Shown here in pieces: positions 7,419-15,820 of a DNA stretch of 64,000 nucleotides (position 1 is the stretch's first letter; every line of letters starts with the position of its first letter). Where the stretch lies: positions 1 through 64,000 of the forward strand of contig NZ_ADGQ01000060.1 of NCBI RefSeq assembly GCF_000147675.1. Direction: 5' to 3'. The DNA comes from Peptostreptococcus stomatis DSM 17678 (GTDB lineage: Bacteria; Bacillota; Clostridia; Peptostreptococcales; Peptostreptococcaceae). The position numbers and the translations under genes were made by a program. The notes beneath the pieces were generated by a model, which saw nothing but the letters and a program-made list of their open reading frames with translations, ran no database searches and was not told the DNA's origin.

Positions 7419-9476
7419 ATGTATAGTGTATTAAACGAAAATATACAATTTGTAAAAGGAATAGGTCCCAAGAAGGCAGAAAAGATGGCCAGGTTGGGCA
7501 TATTTACAGTCAAGGATGCCCTCTACTATTTCCCAAGGCAGTTTGAAGATAGGAGTAGGCAGAAAAAGATATTCCAGCTGGAAGAAGGCGAAAAGACTGG
7601 TGTAAGGGTCAAGATAGACAGGATAAACTCAGTTAATCGTAGGGGGCTTAGGATTACAGAATTCTATGTCAGTGATGATACAGGCAAGGCTAAACTGGTA
7701 TTTTTCAACAAGGCCTACCTGAGAAACACCTTTAGGGTGGGTGATATAGTCAAGGCCTTTGGCAGTGTAAAAAAGAATCTTGGTCCTATTACCGAACTAC
7801 ATAATTGTGAGATAGAATACGATAAGATAGACAAGAATACCGGGATAATAGTTCCTGTATACAGCCTAACAGCCGGAGTAGGCAATAAGGAAGTCATGGG
7901 GATGATCAGGAATATATTCGAATCATCCGATATAAGCATAGATGAGTACCTGCCCAAGTGGATAGTAGACAAGTACAATTTGTGTGGGGTTGACTTTGCC
8001 ATAAGGAATATGCACTTCCCAGAAAAAAAGGAAAATGTAAAAATAGCCATGTATAGGCTCATTTTTGAAGAATTACTCTTTCTACAACTTGGCCTATTTG
8101 CTGTAAAGGGCAATAACAAGGTAAGTAAGGGGATAAAGTTCAAAAGGCATGAGGACATGGACAAGATAGAGGAAAATCTACCCTTTAGGTTGACTAGGGC
8201 CCAGAAGAAGGCCTATGACGATATAATGGCGGATATGACATCTGATAGGATAATGAATAGGCTAGTCCAGGGGGACGTGGGTTCAGGTAAGACTGTAGTA
8301 GCCCAACTGGCCCTGGCCAACTGCGTCCTAAATGGCTACCAGGGGGCCTACATGGCTCCAACAGAAATCCTGGCCAAACAGCATATGGAAAGTTTTAAGG
8401 AATTTTTTGATAATACTGGCATTAGGGTCGAGGTCTTGACCGGAAGTTCAACTAGAAAAGAGGCTAGTGAAATATTGAAAGATCTTGCCAGTGGGCAAAT
8501 AGATATCCTAATTGGAACTCATGCCCTAATAGAGGACAGGGTTGACTTTGCCAACCTAGGTCTGGTAATTACAGATGAACAACACCGCTTTGGTGTTAAC
8601 CAGAGGGGGAGGTTGACTTCCAAGTCAGAAAACCCGGATGTACTGGTTATGACAGCTACACCAATACCGAGAACCCTGGCCCTTATTCTCTATGGGGACC
8701 TGGATATATCCATTATTGATGAGCTACCACCAGGTAGGAAGCCAATAGAAACATTGGCTATAGAGAAGAGAAAAAGAGAATCCTACTATATGTCCAAGGT
8801 TAGGTCTGAAATAGAAAAGGGGAGACAGGTATATGTAGTCTGCCCCCTAGTTGAAGAGAGTGAGACCCTTGACCTAAAGTCAGCCAGTGAGGTCTATGAT
8901 GAGTTGAGGGGTGACTTTTTTAAGGACCTTAGGGTAGGGCTCTTGCATGGCAAGATGAAGGCCAGTGAAAAGGACCAGGTCATGGAGGCCTTCAAGAACC
9001 ATGAACTTGATATACTGGTTTCAACAACAGTAATAGAAGTAGGCGTAAATGTACCAAATGCCAGCCTGATGATTATTGAAAATGCAGAACGATTTGGCCT
9101 GGCCCAACTCCACCAGTTAAGGGGACGAGTAGGCAGGGGGAGTGAAAAATCCTACTGTACACTAATATACGGGTCAAAGACAGAAATCTGTAGACACAGG
9201 ATGGCCATAATGGAAGAGACCAACGATGGCTTTAAGATATCCGAAAAGGACTTGGAACTAAGGGGACCAGGAGATTTTTTTGGAACTAGGCAGCACGGCC
9301 TACCTGAGCTAAGGGTAGCCAACCTATTTAAACATATGAAGATTTTGAGGCTGGTCCAAAAGGAGGCCAGGGAAATCTATGCAGAAGACCCATCACTTAG
9401 GCTAAAGGAAAATGAAGGCCTTAGGCTCAAGATAGAAGAAATGTTTAAGTCTATAGGTGGAAATATATCCATATAG
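7419..9476 (+). CDS. recG: ATP-dependent DNA helicase RecG
   Basis: A 685-residue branch-migrating helicase that reverses stalled forks and processes Holliday junctions. The N-terminal wedge/OB domain begins VKGIGPKKAEKMARLGI. The helicase motifs are visible in order: LVQGDVGSGKTVVAQL (Walker A), GTHALIEDRVDF, VITDEQHRFGVNQR (DExH box), MTATPIPRTLAL, and VIEVGVNVPNASLM with HQLRGRVGRG near the C-terminus. The ATG at 7419 was chosen because GGAGG lies just before it. An in-frame TTG at 7371 would place extra residues inside the terminator hairpin. The order fakA-recG is usual in Firmicutes. Confidence 0.97.
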   Translation: MYSVLNENIQFVKGIGPKKAEKMARLGIFTVKDALYYFPRQFEDRSRQKKIFQLEEGEKTGVRVKIDRINSVNRRGLRITEFYVSDDTGKAKLVFFNKAYLRNTFRVGDIVKAFGSVKKNLGPITELHNCEIEYDKIDKNTGIIVPVYSLTAGVGNKEVMGMIRNIFESSDISIDEYLPKWIVDKYNLCGVDFAIRNMHFPEKKENVKIAMYRLIFEELLFLQLGLFAVKGNNKVSKGIKFKRHEDMDKIEENLPFRLTRAQKKAYDDIMADMTSDRIMNRLVQGDVGSGKTVVAQLALANCVLNGYQGAYMAPTEILAKQHMESFKEFFDNTGIRVEVLTGSSTRKEASEILKDLASGQIDILIGTHALIEDRVDFANLGLVITDEQHRFGVNQRGRLTSKSENPDVLVMTATPIPRTLALILYGDLDISIIDELPPGRKPIETLAIEKRKRESYYMSKVRSEIEKGRQVYVVCPLVEESETLDLKSASEVYDELRGDFFKDLRVGLLHGKMKASEKDQVMEAFKNHELDILVSTTVIEVGVNVPNASLMIIENAERFGLAQLHQLRGRVGRGSEKSYCTLIYGSKTEICRHRMAIMEETNDGFKISEKDLELRGPGDFFGTRQHGLPELRVANLFKHMKILRLVQKEAREIYAEDPSLRLKENEGLRLKIEEMFKSIGGNISI

Positions 9477-9639
9477 GGAATTATGTGGAGAAATGTCACT
9501 AAGGGAAGCTATATTTGGATAAAATACATATATATTTGTATATATAATATTTTGCCTAAAATAGGAATATTAATCTAGTTAAATACAATATTGTATGATA
9601 GAATATATTTAAGTAAAGATTTTATTAGGGGGACTAGGA

Positions 9640-10200
9640 GTGAGAGTAATATCCGGAAGTGCCAGAGGGCTAAAACTCAATACACCAAGTGATGACAGGG
9701 TAAGACCAACTACTGACAGGGTAAAGGAGTCCATGTTCAACATAATACAGGACCGGGTTTACGATAGTCAGGTTCTTGACCTGTTTGCAGGTAGTGGAGC
9801 CCTGGGCATTGAGGCCTTGTCAAGGGGAGCCAGCCAGGCAGTATTTTGTGATAATAGTCTCGATAGTATCAAGATAATAAGGTCTAATATTGAAAAGGCT
9901 AGAGTGGTTGATAGGAGCCAGCTGGTAAATGGTGATTTCAAAAAGTGTCTAAGAGATATGGAAACCAGGAAGCAAAAGTTTGATTTAATTTTTGTGGACC
10001 CTCCCTACTATAAGGGCCTTTTTGAAGAGGTACTTGAAACCATAAGGACCAGGGAGATATTGAAAAAGGATGGAATAGTCATAGTAGAACATGATGCCAA
10101 TACACCTATAGAACCCCTAGAGGGACTAGAGGTTTTCAAGGAAAAGAAGTATGGGATCACCATGTTGACTTTCTACTGTTTGGAGGATGAGGATGAGTAA
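9640..10200 (+). CDS. rsmD: 16S rRNA (guanine966-N2)-methyltransferase RsmD
   Basis: A 186-residue SAM-dependent methyltransferase that modifies G966 of 16S rRNA. It begins MRVISGSARGLKL, with the family's RPTTDRVKESMFNII segment. VLDLFAGSGALGIEALSRGA binds SAM, and LIFVDPPYYKG is the catalytic DPPY motif. The start is GTG, 6-7 bases after an AGGGGG site; no ATG fits the conserved N-terminus. The 163 bases before it hold AT-rich sequence with no clear consensus promoter. Its stop overlaps the start of coaD by eight bases, the common rsmD-coaD pair. Confidence 0.96.
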   Translation: MRVISGSARGLKLNTPSDDRVRPTTDRVKESMFNIIQDRVYDSQVLDLFAGSGALGIEALSRGASQAVFCDNSLDSIKIIRSNIEKARVVDRSQLVNGDFKKCLRDMETRKQKFDLIFVDPPYYKGLFEEVLETIRTREILKKDGIVIVEHDANTPIEPLEGLEVFKEKKYGITMLTFYCLEDEDE

Positions 10201-10675
10201 GGATGTTAAGGCCATATTTGCAGGAACTTTTGATCCTATTACCAATGGTCATATAGATATAATTGAAAGGGCTGCCAAGATGTTCGAGCACTTGCAGGTG
10301 GGATTGCTGATAAATCCTAACAAGAATACCCTCTTTTCTATGGAAGAGAGGATGGACTTGATTAAGGAATCAATCAAGCACCTGGACAATGTAAGTGTTA
10401 TCAGTTTTGATGGTCTTTTGATAGATTATTGCAAGAAAAATGATATAAGTGTACTTGTCAGGGGGGTTAGGACCATAGCAGATATGGAATATGAATTACA
10501 GATGGCCCACATGAACAAGGAGTTAAATGATAAATTGGAAACAGTTATCTTGCCAACCAGCAAGACATATTCTTTTATCAGTTCATCACTTATAAAAGAG
10601 GTTCTTCACTTTGACGCTGATGTGAGTAACCTGGTACCAAGATGTGTAATCGAAAAGTTAAAAGGAAAAAAATAA
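10193..10675 (+). CDS. coaD: Phosphopantetheine adenylyltransferase
   Basis: A 160-residue enzyme that transfers AMP from ATP to 4'-phosphopantetheine, the penultimate step of coenzyme A synthesis. IFAGTFDPITNGHIDII contains the nucleotidyltransferase T/HxGH motif, and TYSFISSSLIKEV is the C-terminal ATP-binding block. Two ATGs six bases apart are possible. The second (10193) stands 6 bases after GGAGG, whereas the first (10187) directly abuts it, so the second was chosen. It is translationally coupled to rsmD. Confidence 0.96.
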   Translation: MSKDVKAIFAGTFDPITNGHIDIIERAAKMFEHLQVGLLINPNKNTLFSMEERMDLIKESIKHLDNVSVISFDGLLIDYCKKNDISVLVRGVRTIADMEYELQMAHMNKELNDKLETVILPTSKTYSFISSSLIKEVLHFDADVSNLVPRCVIEKLKGKK

Positions 10676-10701
10676 TATAGTATGTAAATTGGAGGATAAA
10701 T

Positions 10702-11247
10702 ATGAACGAAGATATTAAGATTATGCAAATAATTGCTGATATGGAAGAGATGCTTAACCAGGCTAGTGGCTTCCCGCTATCAAAGAAGGTAGGAGTTGAC
10801 AGGGATGAAATGTTAGACCTGATAGACGAGCTAAAGGGGGCCCTACCATATGAACTTGATACTGCCCTAAAGATTATAAAGGAGCAGGATTCTATCCTTG
10901 AATCTGCCAGGAATGATGCAGACTTCCTAAGAGAAGAAGCCAAGAGGGAAAGAGAACAAAAGATAAGAGAATGTAACGACGAAATAATAATAAAAAACAA
11001 ACAGGTTGATTCAGAAATTGAAAGCATGATGAAGGAAGCTACTATCAGGGCTGAGGAACTTGTGTCTGAGAGCAAGATAAACAAGGATGCCAAGGCTAGG
11101 TCTGAAAAGATGATAAAGGAAGCTACAGACTACTCTAGAGACTTAAGAACAGGGGCTAGAAACTACTCTATAGAACAGTTAGAGAGTGTAGAAGCTACTT
11201 TAGTAGAAATCCTATCTGAAGTTAGGAAGGGTAAGTCCCAGCTATAG
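10702..11247 (+). CDS. Coiled-coil protein of the coaD-tmcAL cluster, often annotated as ATPase-like
   Basis: A 181-residue, highly charged protein predicted to be almost wholly helical. The N-terminal part (to about residue 60) contains SGFPLSKKVGVDRDEMLDLIDELKGALPYEL, shown here in pieces of a recognisable clostridial family. Residues 65-150 form a long coiled coil rich in Glu, Lys and Ala, with no Walker motif visible, so the common 'ATPase' label is not supported. It resembles DivIVA-like or ATP-synthase b-like coils. It always seems to sit between coaD and tmcAL in related genomes, which is recalled rather than checked. Function unknown. The tmcAL start lies five bases past its stop. Confidence 0.75.
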   Translation: MNEDIKIMQIIADMEEMLNQASGFPLSKKVGVDRDEMLDLIDELKGALPYELDTALKIIKEQDSILESARNDADFLREEAKREREQKIRECNDEIIIKNKQVDSEIESMMKEATIRAEELVSESKINKDAKARSEKMIKEATDYSRDLRTGARNYSIEQLESVEATLVEILSEVRKGKSQL

Positions 11248-11251
11248 GCAT

Positions 11252-12562
11252 ATGAAGATTGGTGGAATAATAGCGGAATATAACCCCTTTCACAAGGGAC
11301 ATAGTTACCAGATAGAGGAATTTAAGAGGATATCCTCTTGTAGCCACCTTGTGGTAGCCATGAGTGGTAATTTTGTTCAAAGGGGAGGTCCTGCCCTAGT
11401 GGATAAGTATGCCAGGGCCCAGATGGCTCTAGATAAGGGTGTGGACTTGGTAATTGAAATACCAAGTATCTTTGCCGGACAAACTGCTGAAATATTTGCT
11501 AGAGGGGGTCTACTCAGTCTAAATTCATTGGACTGTGTAGATTCTTTTTGTTTTGGTTCAGAAGATGGTAATATAGACAGGCTTACTAGTCTGGCTGACT
11601 TTATATATGACCAGGCTGACTGGATAGACCAGAGGGCTAGGGACCTAATGAAGGGTAGCCTTTCCTATGCCAGGGCAAGGGAAGAGGCAATTAAGGAAGG
11701 CTTTAAGGACTTCGACCTAGGCAATATCCTTGCTGAGTCCAATAACATCTTGGGTCTAGAGTACCTTAAGGAGGCGAGAAGGCTAGGGTCACCTATGGAG
11801 CCAGTGACTATAAGGAGGAAGGGATCTTCATATAATTGTGAGGACCTGGGTGGAGACCTGCCGTCAGCAAGTGCCATAAGAAAGACCCTCCTAGGGTCGA
11901 CTATGGAAATAAAACCTGGCCAGGAGCCGGCTGGACTCGATAATCTAGGGTTTAGAGGATTAGACAAAAGTCTGGGTATGGCCCTGGACAAGTCTGTCCT
12001 TGACATAATCAAGGATTTAGGTAACCAGGGGATAGGCCTAATGGGGGAAGAATCATTCTTCCAGGAAATATCATATATAGTAGCCAGGGACAAGGGTAAG
12101 CTGGACGGGTACTTTGAAGTCAATGGTGGCCTGGACAAGTCCATAGAAAAAGTAGTCCTGACATCTGCCAGTATGGAAGATACTTTAGAAAGCTTGACCA
12201 ATAAGTCACATACTAGGGCAAAGTTAAGAAGGGCCCTCTACAATATCCTGCTTGGTATTAGGAGGTCAGACCTGGACCAGGTAAAGCTGGTTAAAAGCCT
12301 GCCATACATTAGGGTTTTAGGCATGACTGAAAGGGGTAGGGATATACTTAGGATGGCAAAAGAAAGGTCAGGTATAGAGATAGTGACTAGTCCAGCCAAG
12401 GCCCTGGATAGCGACCAATATAGGGAGAATGCCTTATACAGGCAGCTTTTGGATATAGACTTGAGGACATCCGCTATCTATTATCAAAAGTACCATGCCA
12501 AGAATCCGGACCTGCTAGCAAGGGGCCAGGCAGATTTTTTTGATACAAAGTTTAATTTTTGA
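11252..12562 (+). CDS. tmcAL: tRNA(Met) cytidine acetate ligase (TmcAL, YlbM)
   Basis: A 436-residue nucleotidyltransferase-fold enzyme that uses acetate and ATP to form N4-acetylcytidine at the wobble base of elongator tRNA-Met. It opens MKIGGIIAEYNPFHKGHSYQ, where HKGH is the adenylate-transfer motif. VAMSGNFVQRGGPALVDKYARAQMAL is the family's conserved block (given only as its key residues SGNFVQRG and RAQMA). DLPSASAIRK near residue 210 and the C-terminal AIYYQKY complete the match. The length is slightly above the usual 380-420. acetate kinase follows but has its own upstream sequence. Confidence 0.93.
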   Translation: MKIGGIIAEYNPFHKGHSYQIEEFKRISSCSHLVVAMSGNFVQRGGPALVDKYARAQMALDKGVDLVIEIPSIFAGQTAEIFARGGLLSLNSLDCVDSFCFGSEDGNIDRLTSLADFIYDQADWIDQRARDLMKGSLSYARAREEAIKEGFKDFDLGNILAESNNILGLEYLKEARRLGSPMEPVTIRRKGSSYNCEDLGGDLPSASAIRKTLLGSTMEIKPGQEPAGLDNLGFRGLDKSLGMALDKSVLDIIKDLGNQGIGLMGEESFFQEISYIVARDKGKLDGYFEVNGGLDKSIEKVVLTSASMEDTLESLTNKSHTRAKLRRALYNILLGIRRSDLDQVKLVKSLPYIRVLGMTERGRDILRMAKERSGIEIVTSPAKALDSDQYRENALYRQLLDIDLRTSAIYYQKYHAKNPDLLARGQADFFDTKFNF

Positions 12563-12622
12563 TTCAAGTAGATTTTTTAAGTTTGTTTTTTTAAGAAGTA
12601 TATGTACTTTTTCTAAAAAAAG

Positions 12623-12631
12623 TGGTATATT
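12623..12631 (+). promoter_or_regulatory. Extended -10 promoter candidate for ackA
   Basis: The 113-base gap before ackA contains TGGTATATT, an extended -10 variant, about 45 bases before the start codon. No clear -35 hexamer is seen, which is normal for extended -10 promoters. The same TGGTATAAT style recurs before plsX, pfkA and rlmD. Confidence 0.45.
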
Positions 12632-12675
12632 AACAGAGGTAAAATAATTAAGGTTAAGTGGAGGAATGTAATTAA

Positions 12676-13875
12676 ATGAAAGTTTTAGTATTAAATTGTG
12701 GTAGTTCATCATTAAAGTATCAGTTAATAGATATGGAAAATGAAGCAGTTCTTTGCAAGGGGTTGGTTGAAAGAATAGGAATAGAAGGCTCAATCCTTAA
12801 GCATGAAAAGGAAGGTCTAGATGGCAAGCACATAGTTGAGCAGCCAATGAAGGACCATAAGGATGCTATTGGCCATGTCCTAAGTGCTGTAGCAGATCCA
12901 GCTGTAGGAGCTGTAAAGGAAATGAAGGAAATAGATGCTGTTGGACATAGGATAGTTCACGGTGGAGAAAAGTTTGCTTCTTCTGCAGTATTGACTGATG
13001 AAGTAATAGCTGCAATCAAGGATTGTAGTGACCTTGCTCCCCTACACAACCCAGCCAACTTAATGGGCGTAGAAGCTTGTAAGGCTATACTTCCTGATGT
13101 ACCAATGGTAGGTGTATTTGATACAGCCTTCCACCAGACAATGCCAGAAAAATCTTTTATGTATGGTTTGCCTCATGAATTATATAAGAAGCACGGTGTA
13201 AGAAGGTACGGTTTCCACGGAACTTCCCACCTATACGTATCACAGAAGGCTGCAGAAATGCTAGGTAAGAAGCCGGAAGACCTAAAGATCATCACTTGCC
13301 ACCTTGGTAATGGTGCATCTATAACTGCAGTGGACGGAGGAAAGTCAGTAGATACTTCAATGGGCCTAACTCCACTAGAAGGTCTAATAATGGGAACAAG
13401 ATGTGGTGACATAGACCCAGCTATAATACCTTTCGTAATGAAGAAGGAAGGTCTTGATGCTGATGGTGTTGACAAGCTAATGAACAAGGAGTCAGGAGTA
13501 TACGGTATGACAGGTATATCTTCAGACTTCAGAGACATAGAAGATGCAGCAGCTGAAGGAAACCAGCTGGCTATAAATGCCCTGGATGCATATGCTCAGA
13601 GGGTTAAGAAGTATATAGGAGCTTATGCTGCCGAGATGAATGGGGTAGATGCTATAGTATTTACTGCTGGTCTTGGAGAGAATGGTATAGGCATGAGAGA
13701 AACGATCTGTGCTGACATGGACTTCATGGGAATCAAGCTGGATCCTGAAAAGAACGATGTAAGAGGTAAGGATAGGATAATCTCTGCAGATGATTCAAGA
13801 GTAAAGGTATTATTGATACCAACAAACGAAGAATTGATGATAGCAAGAGATACTTTAAGGCTATCTAATCGTTAA
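12676..13875 (+). CDS. ackA: Acetate kinase
   Basis: A 399-residue enzyme that interconverts acetyl phosphate + ADP and acetate + ATP, the energy-yielding step of acetogenic fermentation. The family blocks [67 protein letters not shown] and [10 protein letters not shown] are all present, with ENGIGMRE near the C-terminus. The length is normal. No pta gene is adjacent. A single AAAGTG-type spacer and GTGGAGGAATG site precede the ATG. Codon use is strongly biased, as expected of a highly expressed gene. Confidence 0.98.
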   Translation: MKVLVLNCGSSSLKYQLIDMENEAVLCKGLVERIGIEGSILKHEKEGLDGKHIVEQPMKDHKDAIGHVLSAVADPAVGAVKEMKEIDAVGHRIVHGGEKFASSAVLTDEVIAAIKDCSDLAPLHNPANLMGVEACKAILPDVPMVGVFDTAFHQTMPEKSFMYGLPHELYKKHGVRRYGFHGTSHLYVSQKAAEMLGKKPEDLKIITCHLGNGASITAVDGGKSVDTSMGLTPLEGLIMGTRCGDIDPAIIPFVMKKEGLDADGVDKLMNKESGVYGMTGISSDFRDIEDAAAEGNQLAINALDAYAQRVKKYIGAYAAEMNGVDAIVFTAGLGENGIGMRETICADMDFMGIKLDPEKNDVRGKDRIISADDSRVKVLLIPTNEELMIARDTLRLSNR

Positions 13876-13881
13876 AAATGC

Positions 13882-13910
13882 TTGACAAATAAGACTCAAA
13901 TATGTATAAT
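13882..13910 (+). promoter_or_regulatory. Consensus sigma-A promoter of the YceD-rpmF operon
   Basis: TTGACA and TATAAT both match the consensus perfectly and are separated by 17 bases. It lies just after ackA and 32 bases before the YceD start, so it is probably the strongest promoter in the window. Confidence 0.9.
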
Positions 13911-13941
13911 AGACAAGTAATGTTTTAGAGGTGATAAATTT

Positions 13942-14460
13942 ATGAAGCTAAATATAGACTCTCTAACCAATAAGGAGAGAGAAAGTGTAGACTTTGATTT
14001 TTGTGAAAATGTAGAGTCGATTAGATATTATGGTGTAGATTATAATTTGATATCACCCCTGCATCTAACTGGTAGGATATCTAGGGCTGGCAGGAATTTT
14101 TTACTGAAGGCTAAGGTTAACTTTGGTTATAAGGGAGCCTGCTCGAGATGTTTAAAAGACCTTGAGGTTCCGGTAGCTTATGAGATAGATGCATACCTAA
14201 TGAAAGAGAAGTATGACGAGGATAGTTATGAAGATGTAGATATATTTCCTCTAGAAGGGACAGAGGTTGACCTCTTGGAACTTGTAGATAGTACTCTGAC
14301 TTATAACATGCCTCAAAAAGTGTTGTGTAGCGAAGATTGCAAAGGAATATGTTCGGGCTGTGGGGTAGACTTGAATACCCAAGACTGTGTATGTGAAGAC
14401 TCCATGGGCGACGATGACATTGATCCTAGATTTGCTAAATTAAAAGAATTGTTAAAATAG
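13942..14460 (+). CDS. YceD-family (DUF177) metal-binding protein
   Basis: A 172-residue protein of the YceD/DUF177 family, found upstream of rpmF in most bacteria and linked in other species to 23S rRNA accumulation and ribosome assembly. The C-x-x-C pairs GACSRCLKDLEVPV (about residue 70) and LCSEDCKGICSGCGVDLN (about residue 130) are visible, plus the typical C-terminal DPRFAKLKELLK. The ATG is behind an AGAGGTG site, driven by the consensus promoter above. The gene ends 17 bases before rpmF, whose conserved pairing supports the assignment. Confidence 0.9.
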   Translation: MKLNIDSLTNKERESVDFDFCENVESIRYYGVDYNLISPLHLTGRISRAGRNFLLKAKVNFGYKGACSRCLKDLEVPVAYEIDAYLMKEKYDEDSYEDVDIFPLEGTEVDLLELVDSTLTYNMPQKVLCSEDCKGICSGCGVDLNTQDCVCEDSMGDDDIDPRFAKLKELLK

Positions 14461-14477
14461 AGTAAGGAGGTGTCTTC

Positions 14478-14657
14478 ATGGCAGTACCAAAGCGTAGAAC
14501 ATCTAAATCTAAAACTAAAATGAGAAGAGCGTCTAATTCAAAGATGGTTCCTACTGGTTTTGTTGAGTGTCCACAGTGTCACGAACCAAAGTTACCACAC
14601 AGAGTTTGTCTAAGCTGTGGATCATACGATGGTAAAGAAGTAGTATCAGTTGACTAA
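14478..14657 (+). CDS. rpmF: 50S ribosomal protein L32
   Basis: A 59-residue ribosomal protein, read directly from the sequence. It begins [19 protein letters not shown] and contains two zinc-binding C-x-x-C pairs, [10 protein letters not shown] and [10 protein letters not shown]. The ATG follows AAGGAGGTGTCTTC. It lies between YceD and a strong terminator, followed by plsX, which is the typical rpmF neighbourhood. Confidence 0.97.
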   Translation: MAVPKRRTSKSKTKMRRASNSKMVPTGFVECPQCHEPKLPHRVCLSCGSYDGKEVVSVD

Positions 14658-14690
14658 TTAGATTTTAGAAAACGGAATAAGATTTTTAGG

Positions 14691-14720
14691 TAGCGTAAGC
14701 TTTTTGCTTACGCTATTTTT
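14691..14720 (+). terminator. Intrinsic terminator after rpmF
   Basis: Perfect 10-base arms TAGCGTAAGC and GCTTACGCTA enclose a TTTTT loop and are followed by TTTTT. This ends the YceD-rpmF transcript. Confidence 0.93.
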
Positions 14721-14733
14721 ACGTTCAAAAATA

Positions 14734-14742
14734 TGGTATAAT
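14734..14742 (+). promoter_or_regulatory. Extended -10 promoter of plsX
   Basis: TGGTATAAT lies 32 bases before the plsX start and directly after the rpmF terminator. No good -35 box is seen. No FapR-type operator was recognised. Confidence 0.65.
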
Positions 14743-14773
14743 CTAAATAGTAGCTTTTTAATGGAGGTTAAAT

Positions 14774-15790
14774 ATGAAGATAGTTATAGATGGAATGGGC
14801 GGGGACAATGCACCTATGGCCCCTGTAGAGGGAGCCTGCATGGCCGTCAAGGAATACGGTATAGATATAGTAATAACAGGGGAAAAGGACCAGCTAAAAG
14901 CAGAATTGTCCAAGTATGACTGCGATAAGACAAAGATAGAAATAGTACATACCAGTCAGGTAATCACAAATGATGAAAAGCCAGTGGTCGCTATCAGGAG
15001 AAAGACGGACTCTTCTATGGTAGTTGCCCTTAATATGGTTAAAAATAAGGAGGCTGATGCCATGGTATCAGCTGGTAGTACAGGGGCCCTTCTAAGTGGT
15101 GGCGTCTTTGTAATAAAGAGGATTAAGGGTATTAGCAGGCCTTGTATATGTACGGCTATACCTACTATGGATGGGGGTGTCAGCCTCCTATCTGATACAG
15201 GTGCCAACGTGGACTGTGATGCCCAGCAGTTGCTTGACTTTGCAGCCATGACTAATATCTATGCAAAGAGGGTTATGAATATGGAAAAACCTAGGGTAGC
15301 CCTGGCCAATATAGGCACAGAAGAAGGCAAGGGTAACGACCTGGTAAAGACAGCTTTTGACCTACTAAAGGACAGGGATGATATGAACTTTATAGGTAAT
15401 ATGGAGACTAGGGAAATACTTAACGGGGTTTGTGATGTAGTCGTATGCGACGGCTTTATAGGTAATATCATAGTAAAAACCCTGGAGGGAACGGTATTAT
15501 CACTTTTCAAGAAAATAAAAGAATCTATCATGTCTTCAACCAAGTCAAAGGTAGGAGCCCTATTGATGAAGGACAGTCTAAGGGGGCTAAAAGACTCTCT
15601 TGACTATTCATCACATGGGGGAGCGCCATTTTTAGGGGTAGAAGGAGGCCTAATAAAGGCCCATGGTAGTTCTGATGCCAGGGCAATTAAGAATGCGATT
15701 AGACAGGCCATTCAATTTGTAGATGGAAATGTGGTTGAAGAGATTAGGGCCTATATATCAAGTGACCAGGAAAAGGCTGAAAACAAGTAG
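14774..15790 (+). CDS. plsX: Phosphate acyltransferase PlsX
   Basis: A 338-residue enzyme that converts acyl-ACP and phosphate to acyl-phosphate for phosphatidic acid synthesis. It begins MKIVIDGMGGDNAPMAPVEG, with DAMVSAGSTGALLSGG and GVSLLSDTGANVDCDAQQL blocks (key residues given) and PFLGVEGGLIKAHGSSDARA near the C-terminus, all diagnostic. The length is usual. The gene that normally follows, acpP or fabD, is absent; fbp lies 30 bases downstream instead. It works with FakA encoded earlier in the window, since the acyl-phosphate pool is shared. Confidence 0.97.
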   Translation: MKIVIDGMGGDNAPMAPVEGACMAVKEYGIDIVITGEKDQLKAELSKYDCDKTKIEIVHTSQVITNDEKPVVAIRRKTDSSMVVALNMVKNKEADAMVSAGSTGALLSGGVFVIKRIKGISRPCICTAIPTMDGGVSLLSDTGANVDCDAQQLLDFAAMTNIYAKRVMNMEKPRVALANIGTEEGKGNDLVKTAFDLLKDRDDMNFIGNMETREILNGVCDVVVCDGFIGNIIVKTLEGTVLSLFKKIKESIMSSTKSKVGALLMKDSLRGLKDSLDYSSHGGAPFLGVEGGLIKAHGSSDARAIKNAIRQAIQFVDGNVVEEIRAYISSDQEKAENK

Positions 15791-15820
15791 GTAAACCAGA
15801 CGGGTGTTTTGGAGGTAGAT